Shown piece by piece: positions 51,602 through 60,000 of a DNA stretch of 64,000 nt. A program made the position numbers and the translations under genes. The DNA comes from Verrucomicrobiota bacterium (GTDB taxonomy: Bacteria; Verrucomicrobiota; Verrucomicrobiia; Limisphaerales; JACRJZ01): contig JACRJZ010000129.1 of the NCBI GenBank assembly GCA_016219875.1, positions 45,377 through 109,376 on the forward strand, in the 5' to 3' direction. The notes under the pieces are model-generated. The model searched no databases. It worked only from the letters and a program-made list of their open reading frames with translations, and had not been told where the DNA came from. Positions within the stretch are counted from its first letter, which is position 1. Every line of letters begins with the position of its first letter.

Positions 51602-52101
51602 CGCTGAGGGTCTGGAGGCGTGGCCACGCCGGCACCAAGTTGTGGCGAGCCAGAATCTGGTCCAGTAACGCACCGTCCAACTCCAAGTCGTCGCGCGATT
51701 GCGCCGCGCGCAGGCGATCCTTGGGACGGCCCGTCTGAAGCATGATCGTCAGCCAGTGCTCAGGGCGCAGCACCCGCGGCGGCACCTGGTTGAAAACCTT
51801 GTCGGCAGCCATTTCCACGGCTTCTGTCCAGCGCGTTGTAGGCTGGGATGAACCGAACCGGGATGCCTTCGATCATCACGTGCTCATGCTGGGCGGTGCA
51901 GCCGCGACGTTCCAAGTGCTCGTAGATCGGCGACAAGGTCACCAACGGGCTTTCGCTCGCCGGCAGTAAGCAAAACACGTCCAAGTCGTAGGTCACCGCC
52001 GGCTCGGTGTAGAACAACAAAGCCATCGCGCCGCCGATCGCACACTGGCTGATCAGCCTTTGCTGAACCAGATCGTTGAGAACGCGCAATGTCTTGTCCA
52101 T
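51594..52101 (-). pseudogene. AbiEii-like nucleotidyltransferase, frameshifted
   Basis: The first frame, from ATG 52101, reads MDKTLRVLNDLVQQRLISQC, then AIGGAMALLFYTEPAVTYDL and VFCLLP, the GG and DxD core of nucleotidyltransferase toxins. After VRFIPAYNAL the frame is lost near 51822. Homology resumes in another frame with VEMAADKVFNQVPPRVLRPE and AAQSRDDLELDGALLDQILA. A 2-base loss would explain it. The start lies 20 bases after the stop of thrS copy B. It forms a module with the overlapping small gene. Confidence 0.75.
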
Positions 52102-52120
52102 GACTTGAAGTGGAGAGAGC

Positions 52121-52465
52121 TTACCCTCGTCGCTCACGAATCGCCGCCAGGATGTCCGCCACCACCTCCGTCCGCGGCTTCACGCCATGCTGGCCTTTGC
52201 CATGGATGCGCAAGGCGACATTGTTCGCCTCCTGCTCGCGCTGGCCGACGACGAGGATGTGGTGGACGCGGCGTTCCTCCGCGCGCTGGATGCGGCCCAT
52301 GAGTTTGTCGTTGCTGAATTCCAACTCCACCCGGACTTGCTGGGCGCGCAACTCGTTCACGATGCCTTGGGCGTAGTCCATCTGGGCGTCGGTCACAGGC
52401 AGGACGCGGACCTGGTCGGGCGCGAGCCAAAGGGGGAAGTTGCCGGCGTAGTGCTCAATGACCCA
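52121..52465 (-). pseudogene. Second copy of the thrS 3' end (copy B)
   Basis: It encodes IEHYAGNFPLWLAPDQVRVL through to the stop, nearly identical to the last ~110 residues of intact ThrRS and including the anticodon-binding domain. Over the 34 codons from MGRIQ to the His-Gly pair after ALRI, the 5 base differences from intact thrS are all synonymous. The upstream boundary abuts the stop of the DUF3226 gene within about 20 bases. It has no catalytic domain. Confidence 0.9.
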
Positions 52466-52476
52466 GCGGCGCACGG

Positions 52477-53148
52477 TCACTGACCTGCAACATGTCTGAC
52501 GAAAGCCTTGAGGGTATCAAATGCTTTCGATCGCCAAGGAATTGCGCCTCTCTGTGCGGCCCGTCCGAGTTGAGGGTCAACCACGTCGCGCGCCAAAGCG
52601 TAACCGGCAAACTGAGCCTTCGTGGGATGGCTGGGTTTCATGCCGCGCTTGTCCAGACAGGCAAAAAACTCGTTCACACATGGGAGGACGGCATTGGGTT
52701 GTGCCGCCTCAGCTTCCGCGACAGCAGACAGGCAAAGCGATTCGAGCATTCCCGCGTCCATACAGTTTGGAAGTATGAAGACAGCAACGGCGAGCGGACT
52801 TCCTTCCAACTTGTTCATCGCATCAGGCACGGGAAGCTGCGCGCCTCGCAAAGCGGCTTGGACACTTTGAAACGCCTCAAGCGCAGTCGAACCTTCCGCG
52901 TCGCGGATAATGCCGATGCGCCTGACCTGTTCCTTGAACGTTGCTTTTTGGGTGAAGAGTTCGAGATACGTCTGGAGGTTGTTTTTGTCGATGTCGCCGA
53001 AAGTCCGAGCTTCAACCCCAGTGGCCAGTCCGCACGCGGCAATCATTTCGCGGAAGAACATCTCGGGCACGCGACCTTCAACCAACAATTGGCCTTCGGT
53101 CGTGATGGCGCGGTCAAGGCTCAGTTGCTCAGGACTTGTGCGAGTCAT
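52477..53148 (-). CDS. DUF3226-like protein, partner of the AAA ATPase
   Basis: 223 residues. TTEGQLLVEGRVPEMFFREM, the GIIRDAEGSTALEAFQSVQA block and VAVFILPNCMDAGMLESLCL with acidic residues follow the DUF3226 pattern (VEG-E...D-D...G-LE), thought to be TOPRIM-like. The start overlaps the ATPase stop by 4 bases (ATGA), so the pair is coupled. AAA ATPase plus a separate TOPRIM-type protein is the architecture of several phage-defence systems (OLD/Gabija relatives, PARIS). A defence role here is inference. Confidence 0.65.
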   Translation of the reverse strand: MTRTSPEQLSLDRAITTEGQLLVEGRVPEMFFREMIAACGLATGVEARTFGDIDKNNLQTYLELFTQKATFKEQVRRIGIIRDAEGSTALEAFQSVQAALRGAQLPVPDAMNKLEGSPLAVAVFILPNCMDAGMLESLCLSAVAEAEAAQPNAVLPCVNEFFACLDKRGMKPSHPTKAQFAGYALARDVVDPQLGRAAQRGAIPWRSKAFDTLKAFVRHVAGQ

Positions 53149-54215
53149 GAGCGAACCTCCAACCCCATCTCCGCAGCCATTTCAAGATGCTGGATTCCCA
53201 AACGAACAGCCTCCACGCTGCCGTTCACAATCTGCAAGCGCTGGACGCAGAGTTCGTCCTTGCCGCGCTCGTGCGCCACAGCGTGTGCAGCCATCACACA
53301 TTCGCGACTGTGTGTCGTGGCAATAATCTGCACGCCCTCCTGCTCGCAAATGGCCATCAGACCGCGCCACACGATCGGCATGGATTCGGAGAAGATACCG
53401 TTCTCAATTTCGTCAACGAGGAGAACGTTGATCTTGTGCGCGAGAACCTGCGTGTGAATGTGCAGGATGCGGTTGAAAGCCTGACCCATCTGTGAAGACG
53501 GAACGGCGCGAGACAAGCCCACATCCGCAAAAATGAGCGGAGCGGTCGTGCGAGGCAACTTGGCGTAACGCAGACGCTTCAAGCGCGGCTCGATTTCCCG
53601 CATGACCTGCTCAACGCGGCGTTCGCCGTCGGCAAGCAGAGCCACCTGATTGTAGTTCTCCGCATCGATTATCGGGTTCGTCGGGCGTGTCGAAAGGATT
53701 GCTACACGGAACTCGTTCGGCGAGTTCCCACCCATGACGGAAAAGTGGTTCTCACCCATTTGGAGAAGCTGAACATCTCCCTTGGGCATTCCCGGACGAC
53801 GAATCCTCCCGTCTTCCTTGATTCGACTGTCGGTGCGGGTCAGAACTGGTCCGACCGGGCCATTAGGAAAAAGGGGATTAGGCAAAATCTCCGTTGTAAC
53901 GCCGATACTTCCCTCCGAATCCAACCGGGCCTCGATTGTTATGTGGTGGTCTGAGTTTCGATCGTAGAACAACCACGACCAAAAGTTCTCGCGGTCGTTC
54001 TGGTCGTCTGTGGAATTGCCGCCTGTTTGGTTGGTCCGAAATGTGATTGGCAGCGCGTGGAGTGCGCTGCTGTCACCGAGCAGCAAAACCAACGCTTCCA
54101 ACACGCTCGTCTTGCCGGTGTCGTTCCCGCCAACAATGAGATTTACACTGCGCAGTTCGTTAAGGACAACCCGTTGCAGTCCTCGGAAATTTTCGATCAC
54201 CAGCTGAGTTATCAT
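53145..54215 (-). CDS. OLD/AAA_21-type ATPase
   Basis: 356 residues. ITQLVIENFRGLQRVVLNEL with Walker A GGNDTGKTS (29-37), the ABC-like middle region, Walker B VNVLLVDEIENGIF and the following QIIATTHSRECVMAA H-loop make a complete SMC/ABC-type ATPase. It begins 10 bases after the thrS stop codon on the same strand, so it is likely read from the thrS promoter. Coupled to the DUF3226 gene. The pair resembles PARIS-like or other AAA + TOPRIM abortive-infection systems in layout. Confidence 0.82.
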   Translation of the reverse strand: MITQLVIENFRGLQRVVLNELRSVNLIVGGNDTGKTSVLEALVLLLGDSSALHALPITFRTNQTGGNSTDDQNDRENFWSWLFYDRNSDHHITIEARLDSEGSIGVTTEILPNPLFPNGPVGPVLTRTDSRIKEDGRIRRPGMPKGDVQLLQMGENHFSVMGGNSPNEFRVAILSTRPTNPIIDAENYNQVALLADGERRVEQVMREIEPRLKRLRYAKLPRTTAPLIFADVGLSRAVPSSQMGQAFNRILHIHTQVLAHKINVLLVDEIENGIFSESMPIVWRGLMAICEQEGVQIIATTHSRECVMAAHAVAHERGKDELCVQRLQIVNGSVEAVRLGIQHLEMAAEMGLEVRS

Positions 54216-54224
54216 AGGGTCATG

Positions 54225-56324
54225 TTAAGCTTTTCGCTCCCGAATCGCAGCTAAAATCTCCGCCACCACCTCCGCCCGCGGCTTCACGCCTTGCTGGCCT
54301 TGGCCGTGGATGCGAAGGGCGACGTTGTTCGCTTCCTGCTCGCGCTGGCCGACGACGAGGATGTGGTGGACGCGGCGTTCCTCCGCGCGCTGGATGCGGC
54401 CCATGAGCTTGTCGTTGCTGAATTCCAACTCGACGCGGACTTGTTGGCCGCGGAGTTCGTTCACGATGCCTTGGGCGTAGTCCATCTGGGCGTCGGTGAC
54501 GGGGAGGACGCGGACCTGATCGGGCGCGAGCCAGAGCGGAAAATTGCCGGCGTAATGCTCGATGAGGAAGCCGATGAAGCGCTCGTGCGTGCCGAGCGGC
54601 GCGCGGTGGATGCAGAGCGGGGTCTTGTCCTGGTTGTCGCGGTCGCGGTAGGTGAGGCCGAACTTGGCGGGCACAGCGAAGTCCACCTGGTTGGTGGCGA
54701 TGGTGAACTCGCGGCCGATGGCGCTCCAGACTTGCACGTCAATCTTCGGGCCGTAGAACGCGGCTTCGTTGGCCACTTCCACGTAGTTGATGCCGCTCTC
54801 GTTCAGGACGCGGCGGACCATGTCCTCGGTCTTGAGCCAAAGCTCCGGCTCGTTGACGTATTTCTTGCCCAAGCCTTCCTTGGAGTGCGTGCTGAAACGC
54901 ATCTGGTATTTCTCCAGGCCGAAGATCTTGAAATATTTCAGATACATGTCGTTCACGGCCTTGAACTCGGACGCGAACTGGTCTTCGGTGCAATAGATGT
55001 GGGCGTCGTTCATGTTGAGCGAGCGCACGCGCATGAGGCCGAAGAGTTCTCCGGACTGCTCGTAGCGGTAGCAGGTGCCGTATTCCGCGAGGCGCAGAGG
55101 GAGATCGCGGTAACTGCGCGGTTCCGCCGCAAAGATGCGGTGGTGATGCGGACAGTTCATGGCTTTGAGAAAATACCTATCGATCGGCGGCAAAGAATCG
55201 AACTTTGGCTTCAAACGCCTGAACTCGTCCGCGGCGGCTTCGACAGCAGGAGGAATGGAGTAATCCCTTTTAAGACCGTCGAGTGCCTTGACGAGAAATG
55301 GGCCGCTTCGTTGGAGCGAACCATCTTCAGAGACTTCAAAGATCGCGCCGCCTTTGCCGGAGTCTTTGGTCATGACGCCGTCCACAAACTCACCGACCTT
55401 GAGTTCAGCTTGGCGAAGTCGTGAAGTGAGTTCTTCCCGCTCAGTCTCCATTTCATCAAGCTCCATCGGGGGAAACATCGACTCCGCGTAATACGGCAAA
55501 TGCCCACTGGTCTTGTACATCTTCTCCCGCGCCAGATGCGGCGTGCGCACGCGGACGTAGCCGGCGGCGAATTCGGTTTCCTTGGCCAGCTTCTCCAGTT
55601 CCTCGACGAGCACGGTGCCCTTGGGCAGCCACAGCGGCATGCCGGGGCCGACGAATTCAGCGTCGAGGACGAACAGCCCCATCTCCGCGCCGATCTTGCG
55701 ATGGTCGCGGCGCTTGGCCTCTTCCTGCATCTTGAAATACTCGTCGAGCTGGGTCTTGTTCTTGAACGCCGTGCCGTAGATGCGCTGGAGCTGCGGGTTC
55801 TTCTCGTCGCCCTTGTAGTAGGCGCTGGCCACGGTGGTGAGCTTGTAGGCGCCGATGTTGCCGGTGCGCATGACGTGCGGGCCGGCGCAGAGATCAATGA
55901 AGTCGCCACTCTTGTAGTAGGAAATCGGCTCGCCTTCGGGGATGTCCGCGAGGTTGCCGATCTTGAACTTGCTCGGAGCGGGGCGTTCGGCGAGCGCGCC
56001 GAGACGGCCTTTCTGGGCGTCGGCGAAAGCCTGTTCGCGGGTGACGATGAGCTTCTCGAAAACGTGGTTGGCCTTGATCTCCTTCTTCATCTCCGCCTCG
56101 ATGGCCGGAAAGTCCTCCGGCGTGATGCGGTGTTCGAGTTCCACGTCGTAGTAAAAGCCGTTCTCGACGGCGGGGCCGGAGGCGAACTGGGCATCGGGCC
56201 ACAGGCGCGCGATGGCCGTGGCCATGACGTGGGCGGCGGAGTGGCGGAGCCGCTCGAGGTCGGTCATCTTCTGGCGGTCGTCGAGTGTCTTGCGTTCGGC
56301 GTTCTCTGGTTTCGGAGCTTCCAT
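54225..56324 (-). CDS. thrS: Threonine-tRNA ligase (ThrRS), without TGS domain
   Basis: 699 residues from ATG 56324; the longer upstream frame is not coding. The usual N-terminal TGS domain is absent. The protein begins almost directly with the editing domain (RLRHSAAHVMATAIARLWPD, with the HxxxH motif). The class II catalytic core has zinc-ligand segments MNCPHHHRIF, MNDAHIYC and LCIHRAPLGTHERFIG, and the C-terminal anticodon-binding domain is complete. Between PYYAESMFPPMELDE and DRYFLKAMNCPHH there are about 95 extra residues (GEFVDGVMTKDSGKGGAIFE, LVKALDGLKRDYSIP). Two further copies of the gene's 3' end lie downstream. Confidence 0.95.
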   Translation of the reverse strand: MEAPKPENAERKTLDDRQKMTDLERLRHSAAHVMATAIARLWPDAQFASGPAVENGFYYDVELEHRITPEDFPAIEAEMKKEIKANHVFEKLIVTREQAFADAQKGRLGALAERPAPSKFKIGNLADIPEGEPISYYKSGDFIDLCAGPHVMRTGNIGAYKLTTVASAYYKGDEKNPQLQRIYGTAFKNKTQLDEYFKMQEEAKRRDHRKIGAEMGLFVLDAEFVGPGMPLWLPKGTVLVEELEKLAKETEFAAGYVRVRTPHLAREKMYKTSGHLPYYAESMFPPMELDEMETEREELTSRLRQAELKVGEFVDGVMTKDSGKGGAIFEVSEDGSLQRSGPFLVKALDGLKRDYSIPPAVEAAADEFRRLKPKFDSLPPIDRYFLKAMNCPHHHRIFAAEPRSYRDLPLRLAEYGTCYRYEQSGELFGLMRVRSLNMNDAHIYCTEDQFASEFKAVNDMYLKYFKIFGLEKYQMRFSTHSKEGLGKKYVNEPELWLKTEDMVRRVLNESGINYVEVANEAAFYGPKIDVQVWSAIGREFTIATNQVDFAVPAKFGLTYRDRDNQDKTPLCIHRAPLGTHERFIGFLIEHYAGNFPLWLAPDQVRVLPVTDAQMDYAQGIVNELRGQQVRVELEFSNDKLMGRIQRAEERRVHHILVVGQREQEANNVALRIHGQGQQGVKPRAEVVAEILAAIRERKA

Positions 56325-56592
56325 AACGTTCAAAAAGGTCGGGAGATTTAAGCACATCAGGGGGGAATGCAAAGTGGTTTCGCGGCGGGAATAGGTGAGC
56401 GGCGGGCTGAGGCTATCGGATTCAGGGAAGAAGGGGATGAAGGCGGTCCGCCGAAGCTCTGTCCCGCGCATCACGGGCTGGCCTCCTCCTACTCCTGCCC
56501 GAATCCGATGGACCCGCGCCCCGATTCACCCGAGGCCGCCACCAGTTGTCGGCGCGGTCGGGAGGCTGCGTCCGCACAAGGCCGCAAAACAG

Positions 56593-56788
56593 GGCTGCAT
56601 CAAGCTCGGTTCGGGAGCACCCGTAGCGCAGACTTTCCTGTCTGCCGTAGCGCCGGTTTTCCAACCGGCGAGCGTTGGAAGAGGCCAGCCGGCTGGACGT
56701 TTCACGGCCTTGCCGACTGCAAGTCGGCGATACGGCAGACTGGAAAGTCTGCGCTACCCGGTGCGCCGGGTGGGAGCTTGATGCAGCC
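56593..56788. repeat. Nested palindromes: outer CTGCATCAAGCTC, inner family B copy 2
   Basis: GGCTGCATCAAGCTC (56593) and GAGCTTGATGCAGCC (56774) are perfect reverse complements. They enclose a family B element (56621-56760): CCGTAGCGCAGACTTTCCTG mirrored by GGAAAGTCTGCGCTACCCGG. The remainder of the 696-base gap between thrS and the next gene shows no gene. Confidence 0.87.
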
Positions 56789-57020
56789 TTGGCCGCAAAA
56801 TGGAACGCAAAACTCAATGTTGCATTCTGGTTGCCCGCCCCTATATTTCGGCCCGTTCTCATGCACGCGACCCAAACACGCTGCAACGAAATGTTCAAAT
56901 CTGAACCTCAGGTTTGCCCCGCCCGTCCGTCTTGCCATGTGGCCTAGGTTCGCTTCCATTTCGTTGACGGAGCCGGTTTCGGCCGCGGGCGGCCTGGAAC
57001 AACCCAACAGTCCTTGACCT

Positions 57021-60000
57021 ATGTTTCATCTACGCGTCTCCCTCCTTTCCTTCACGAACACGGCCCACGAAGCCCCGGACTTCCGGGCCTCCGTTCAAGC
57101 CGGCCTCCGCCGGCTCGGTGCGCTCGTCGCCACAGGTTGTTTCGCCCTCGGAGCACAAGCCGCTTCTGTCGGCGCGGGCGGGTACACCGCCGACTTCGGC
57201 ACCCAACCGAGCGCGGCGGATTGGTCCACCTACTCCGTGTCAGGAGGGTCCGGCGACATCACGTCTTTGCCCGGGCTGGACACGCCGGTGCAGACCCTCG
57301 CCGCCGCCAGCATCAACGGACAGGTCGGCGCGGACGCCGCGAACCCGCCGGCGGCCAACGCTCTGGCCTATTGGAGTTCGTCCGGGCTTTATCTGCAAAC
57401 CCGGCCCACGGGCAACCAAGCCACCGTTCTGATGTGTACGCTCGTCAACAACATCGGCGCGGAGGCGGGCGCGGTGAGCCTCAGCTACGACGCGCTCAAG
57501 ACCGACACTGTCACCGAGGAAGCGATTGGGCAGCGGGCCTACTACAGTCTGAGCGGCGCGGCGAACAGTTGGACGGTCATTCCGGAGTTCTCCGCGGGCA
57601 CGGACGGGAGGCTGACCGCGAACCTGACCCTGAGGTGGCCGAGCGGCGGCACGCTCTACGTGCTGTGGGCGGACGACAACGGCTCGGGCACGCCGGACAC
57701 GTCGGTGCGGATCGACAACTTCGCCGTGACCGCCACCAGTTCGGCGCAAGTGCCCGTGGCCATCACCAACCAGCCGCTGAGCCAAGTCGTGGACGAATTG
57801 AAGCCGGTCACGTTCGCCGTGGGCACGACCGGCAATCCCGTGCCGACGTTCCAGTGGTACCGAAACAATCTGCCGATCAGCGGGGCCACGAACGCCACCT
57901 ACACGATCGCGGCCGCTCCGTTCAGCGACCACAACGCGACGTTCTACGTCATCGCCGCCAACGTCGTCAGCAATGTGACCTACACCGCGACCAGCAGCGC
58001 GGCCACGCTGACGGTGAACGCCGATCTGGTCAAACCCGTCCTGCTCGTGGCCTTCGCGTCGGGCCAACACCAGGTCGTGGCCAGCTTTTCCGAACGCCTC
58101 GCGGCGACCAGCGTGACGAACCCCGCCAACTATGTCCTCACGGGGCCGGGAGCTTCGATCATCATTTCCAACGCCACCTTGGATGTCACCCAGACCAACG
58201 TGGTCCTGGAAGTCAGCACCATGACCGTGGGCACGACCTACACGCTCACCGTCAATGGCCTCACGGACCAGTCCGCCGCCGCCAACGTCATCGCACCCAA
58301 CAGCCAGGCCCAGTTCACCGTGACGACCCTGTCGCCGGCGAACATTGGGAATCCACCCCTCCAGGGAACGGCCACGGATGTCACCGGTGGCTACGACATC
58401 ACGGGCGGGGGCACCAATCTGGCGGGCGCCGCGGACCAATTCTTTTTCTTCCATCAACCCGCCGCCGGGGCCTTCGATTTCAAAGTCCGTCTGGAAGGAA
58501 TTTCTCTCTCCGACGCTTGGGCCAAGGCCGGCCTGATGGCCCGCGAAGACCTGAACGCCGGCTCCCGGTTCGCAATGGCCGTGGCCACGCCCAGCGTCAA
58601 TGGCGCCTACTTCCTCTCTCGTGCGACCGTGAACGCCGCGTCGATCGCGACCGGGCAATTCCCCGTCAACTACCCGCAAACGTGGCTGCGCCTGGCCCGT
58701 GCCGGCAACGTCTTCACCGGCTACGCCAGTCTGGATGGCCAGAACTGGATGCAGCTTGGTTCCGTGACGCTGAGCAGCGCCGCGAGCACGTTCTACGTGG
58801 GTCTCGCCGTCTGCGGTGGCACCACCAACGGCCTGGGAGGCGCGAACGCGGCCTTCCGTGAGTTCAGCCCCGTCGTCGGCGGCAGCATCGTGACGGGCAT
58901 CTCACTGCCGTGGGAGCCGCTCGGCCCGGCCACCCGCAATTGCGGCTTGGTCATTTCGGAGATCATGTACCATCCGAAACACTCCAATGATCTGGAGTTC
59001 ATCGAACTCTTCAACGCGGACATCCTCGGGCAGGACCTGACCGGCTGGCGGCTCTCCGGCGACGCCGACTACGCCTTCCCCTCAAACACGTTCCTGCCCG
59101 CCGGCGGGTTCCTGGTCGTGGCCCGCAATCCCAGCCTCCTGGAGCAAGCCTACGGCATCACCGGCGTGCTTGGTCCGTGGCTTGGCGCCGAGACCAACGC
59201 CTTGCCGGATGCTTCCGGCACCGTCCGCTTGCGCAACCCGGTCGATGCCGTCCCGCTGGAAGTCACTTACAGCGGAGCGCCGCCGTGGCCGCTCTCCGCC
59301 GACGGCGCCGGCCATTCTCTGGTTTTGGCGCGGCCCTCCTACGGGCAAGGCGAGGTGAAAGCGTGGGCGGCCAGCGACCACGTTGGCGGCTCGCCGGGAC
59401 GCATGGAAACCGTCTGGCCCGAGGCCATGCGGGACGTGGTGGTGAATGAATTCTTCGCCAACTCCGACGTGCCGGATGAAGACTTCATCGAACTCTATAA
59501 CCACAGCGCCCAACCGGCGGACATCTCCGGCGCCTATCTGAGCGACGACCGCGACACGAACAAGTTCCGCATCCCGAACAACACGGTGCTGCCCCCGCGC
59601 GGCTTCCGCAGCTTCACCCAGACTGAGTTGGGCTTCGGCCTCAGTTCCACCGGTGAACGCCTCTACCTCGTCAACTCCAACCAGACCCGCGTCATCGACC
59701 TGCTGGCGTTTGACGGGCAGGCTCCGGGCGTGTCCTCCGGGCGTTACCCCGACGGCGCGGCCGGGTTCCACGAATTGCGCACGCGGACTCCCGGCACGAC
59801 GAACAGCAGCCTCTGGATCCGCGACATCGTGATCAACGAGCTCATGTTCCACCCGCCCACCGACGACAGCGACGACGAGTTTGTGGAGCTCTTCAACCGC
59901 GGCACCAACACGGTGGACGTGAGCGGCTGGAGGTTCACCGATGGCATCACCTTCACCTTCCCGGCCGGCAGCGTGATTCCCGCCGGCGGTTTCCTTGTGG

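Noticed and set aside
57014..58861. 615-residue plus-strand frame at the start of the lamin-tail gene
   Set aside because: Offset frame that is almost all Arg, Gly, His and Ala. The frame starting at 57021 carries the signal peptide and the domains.
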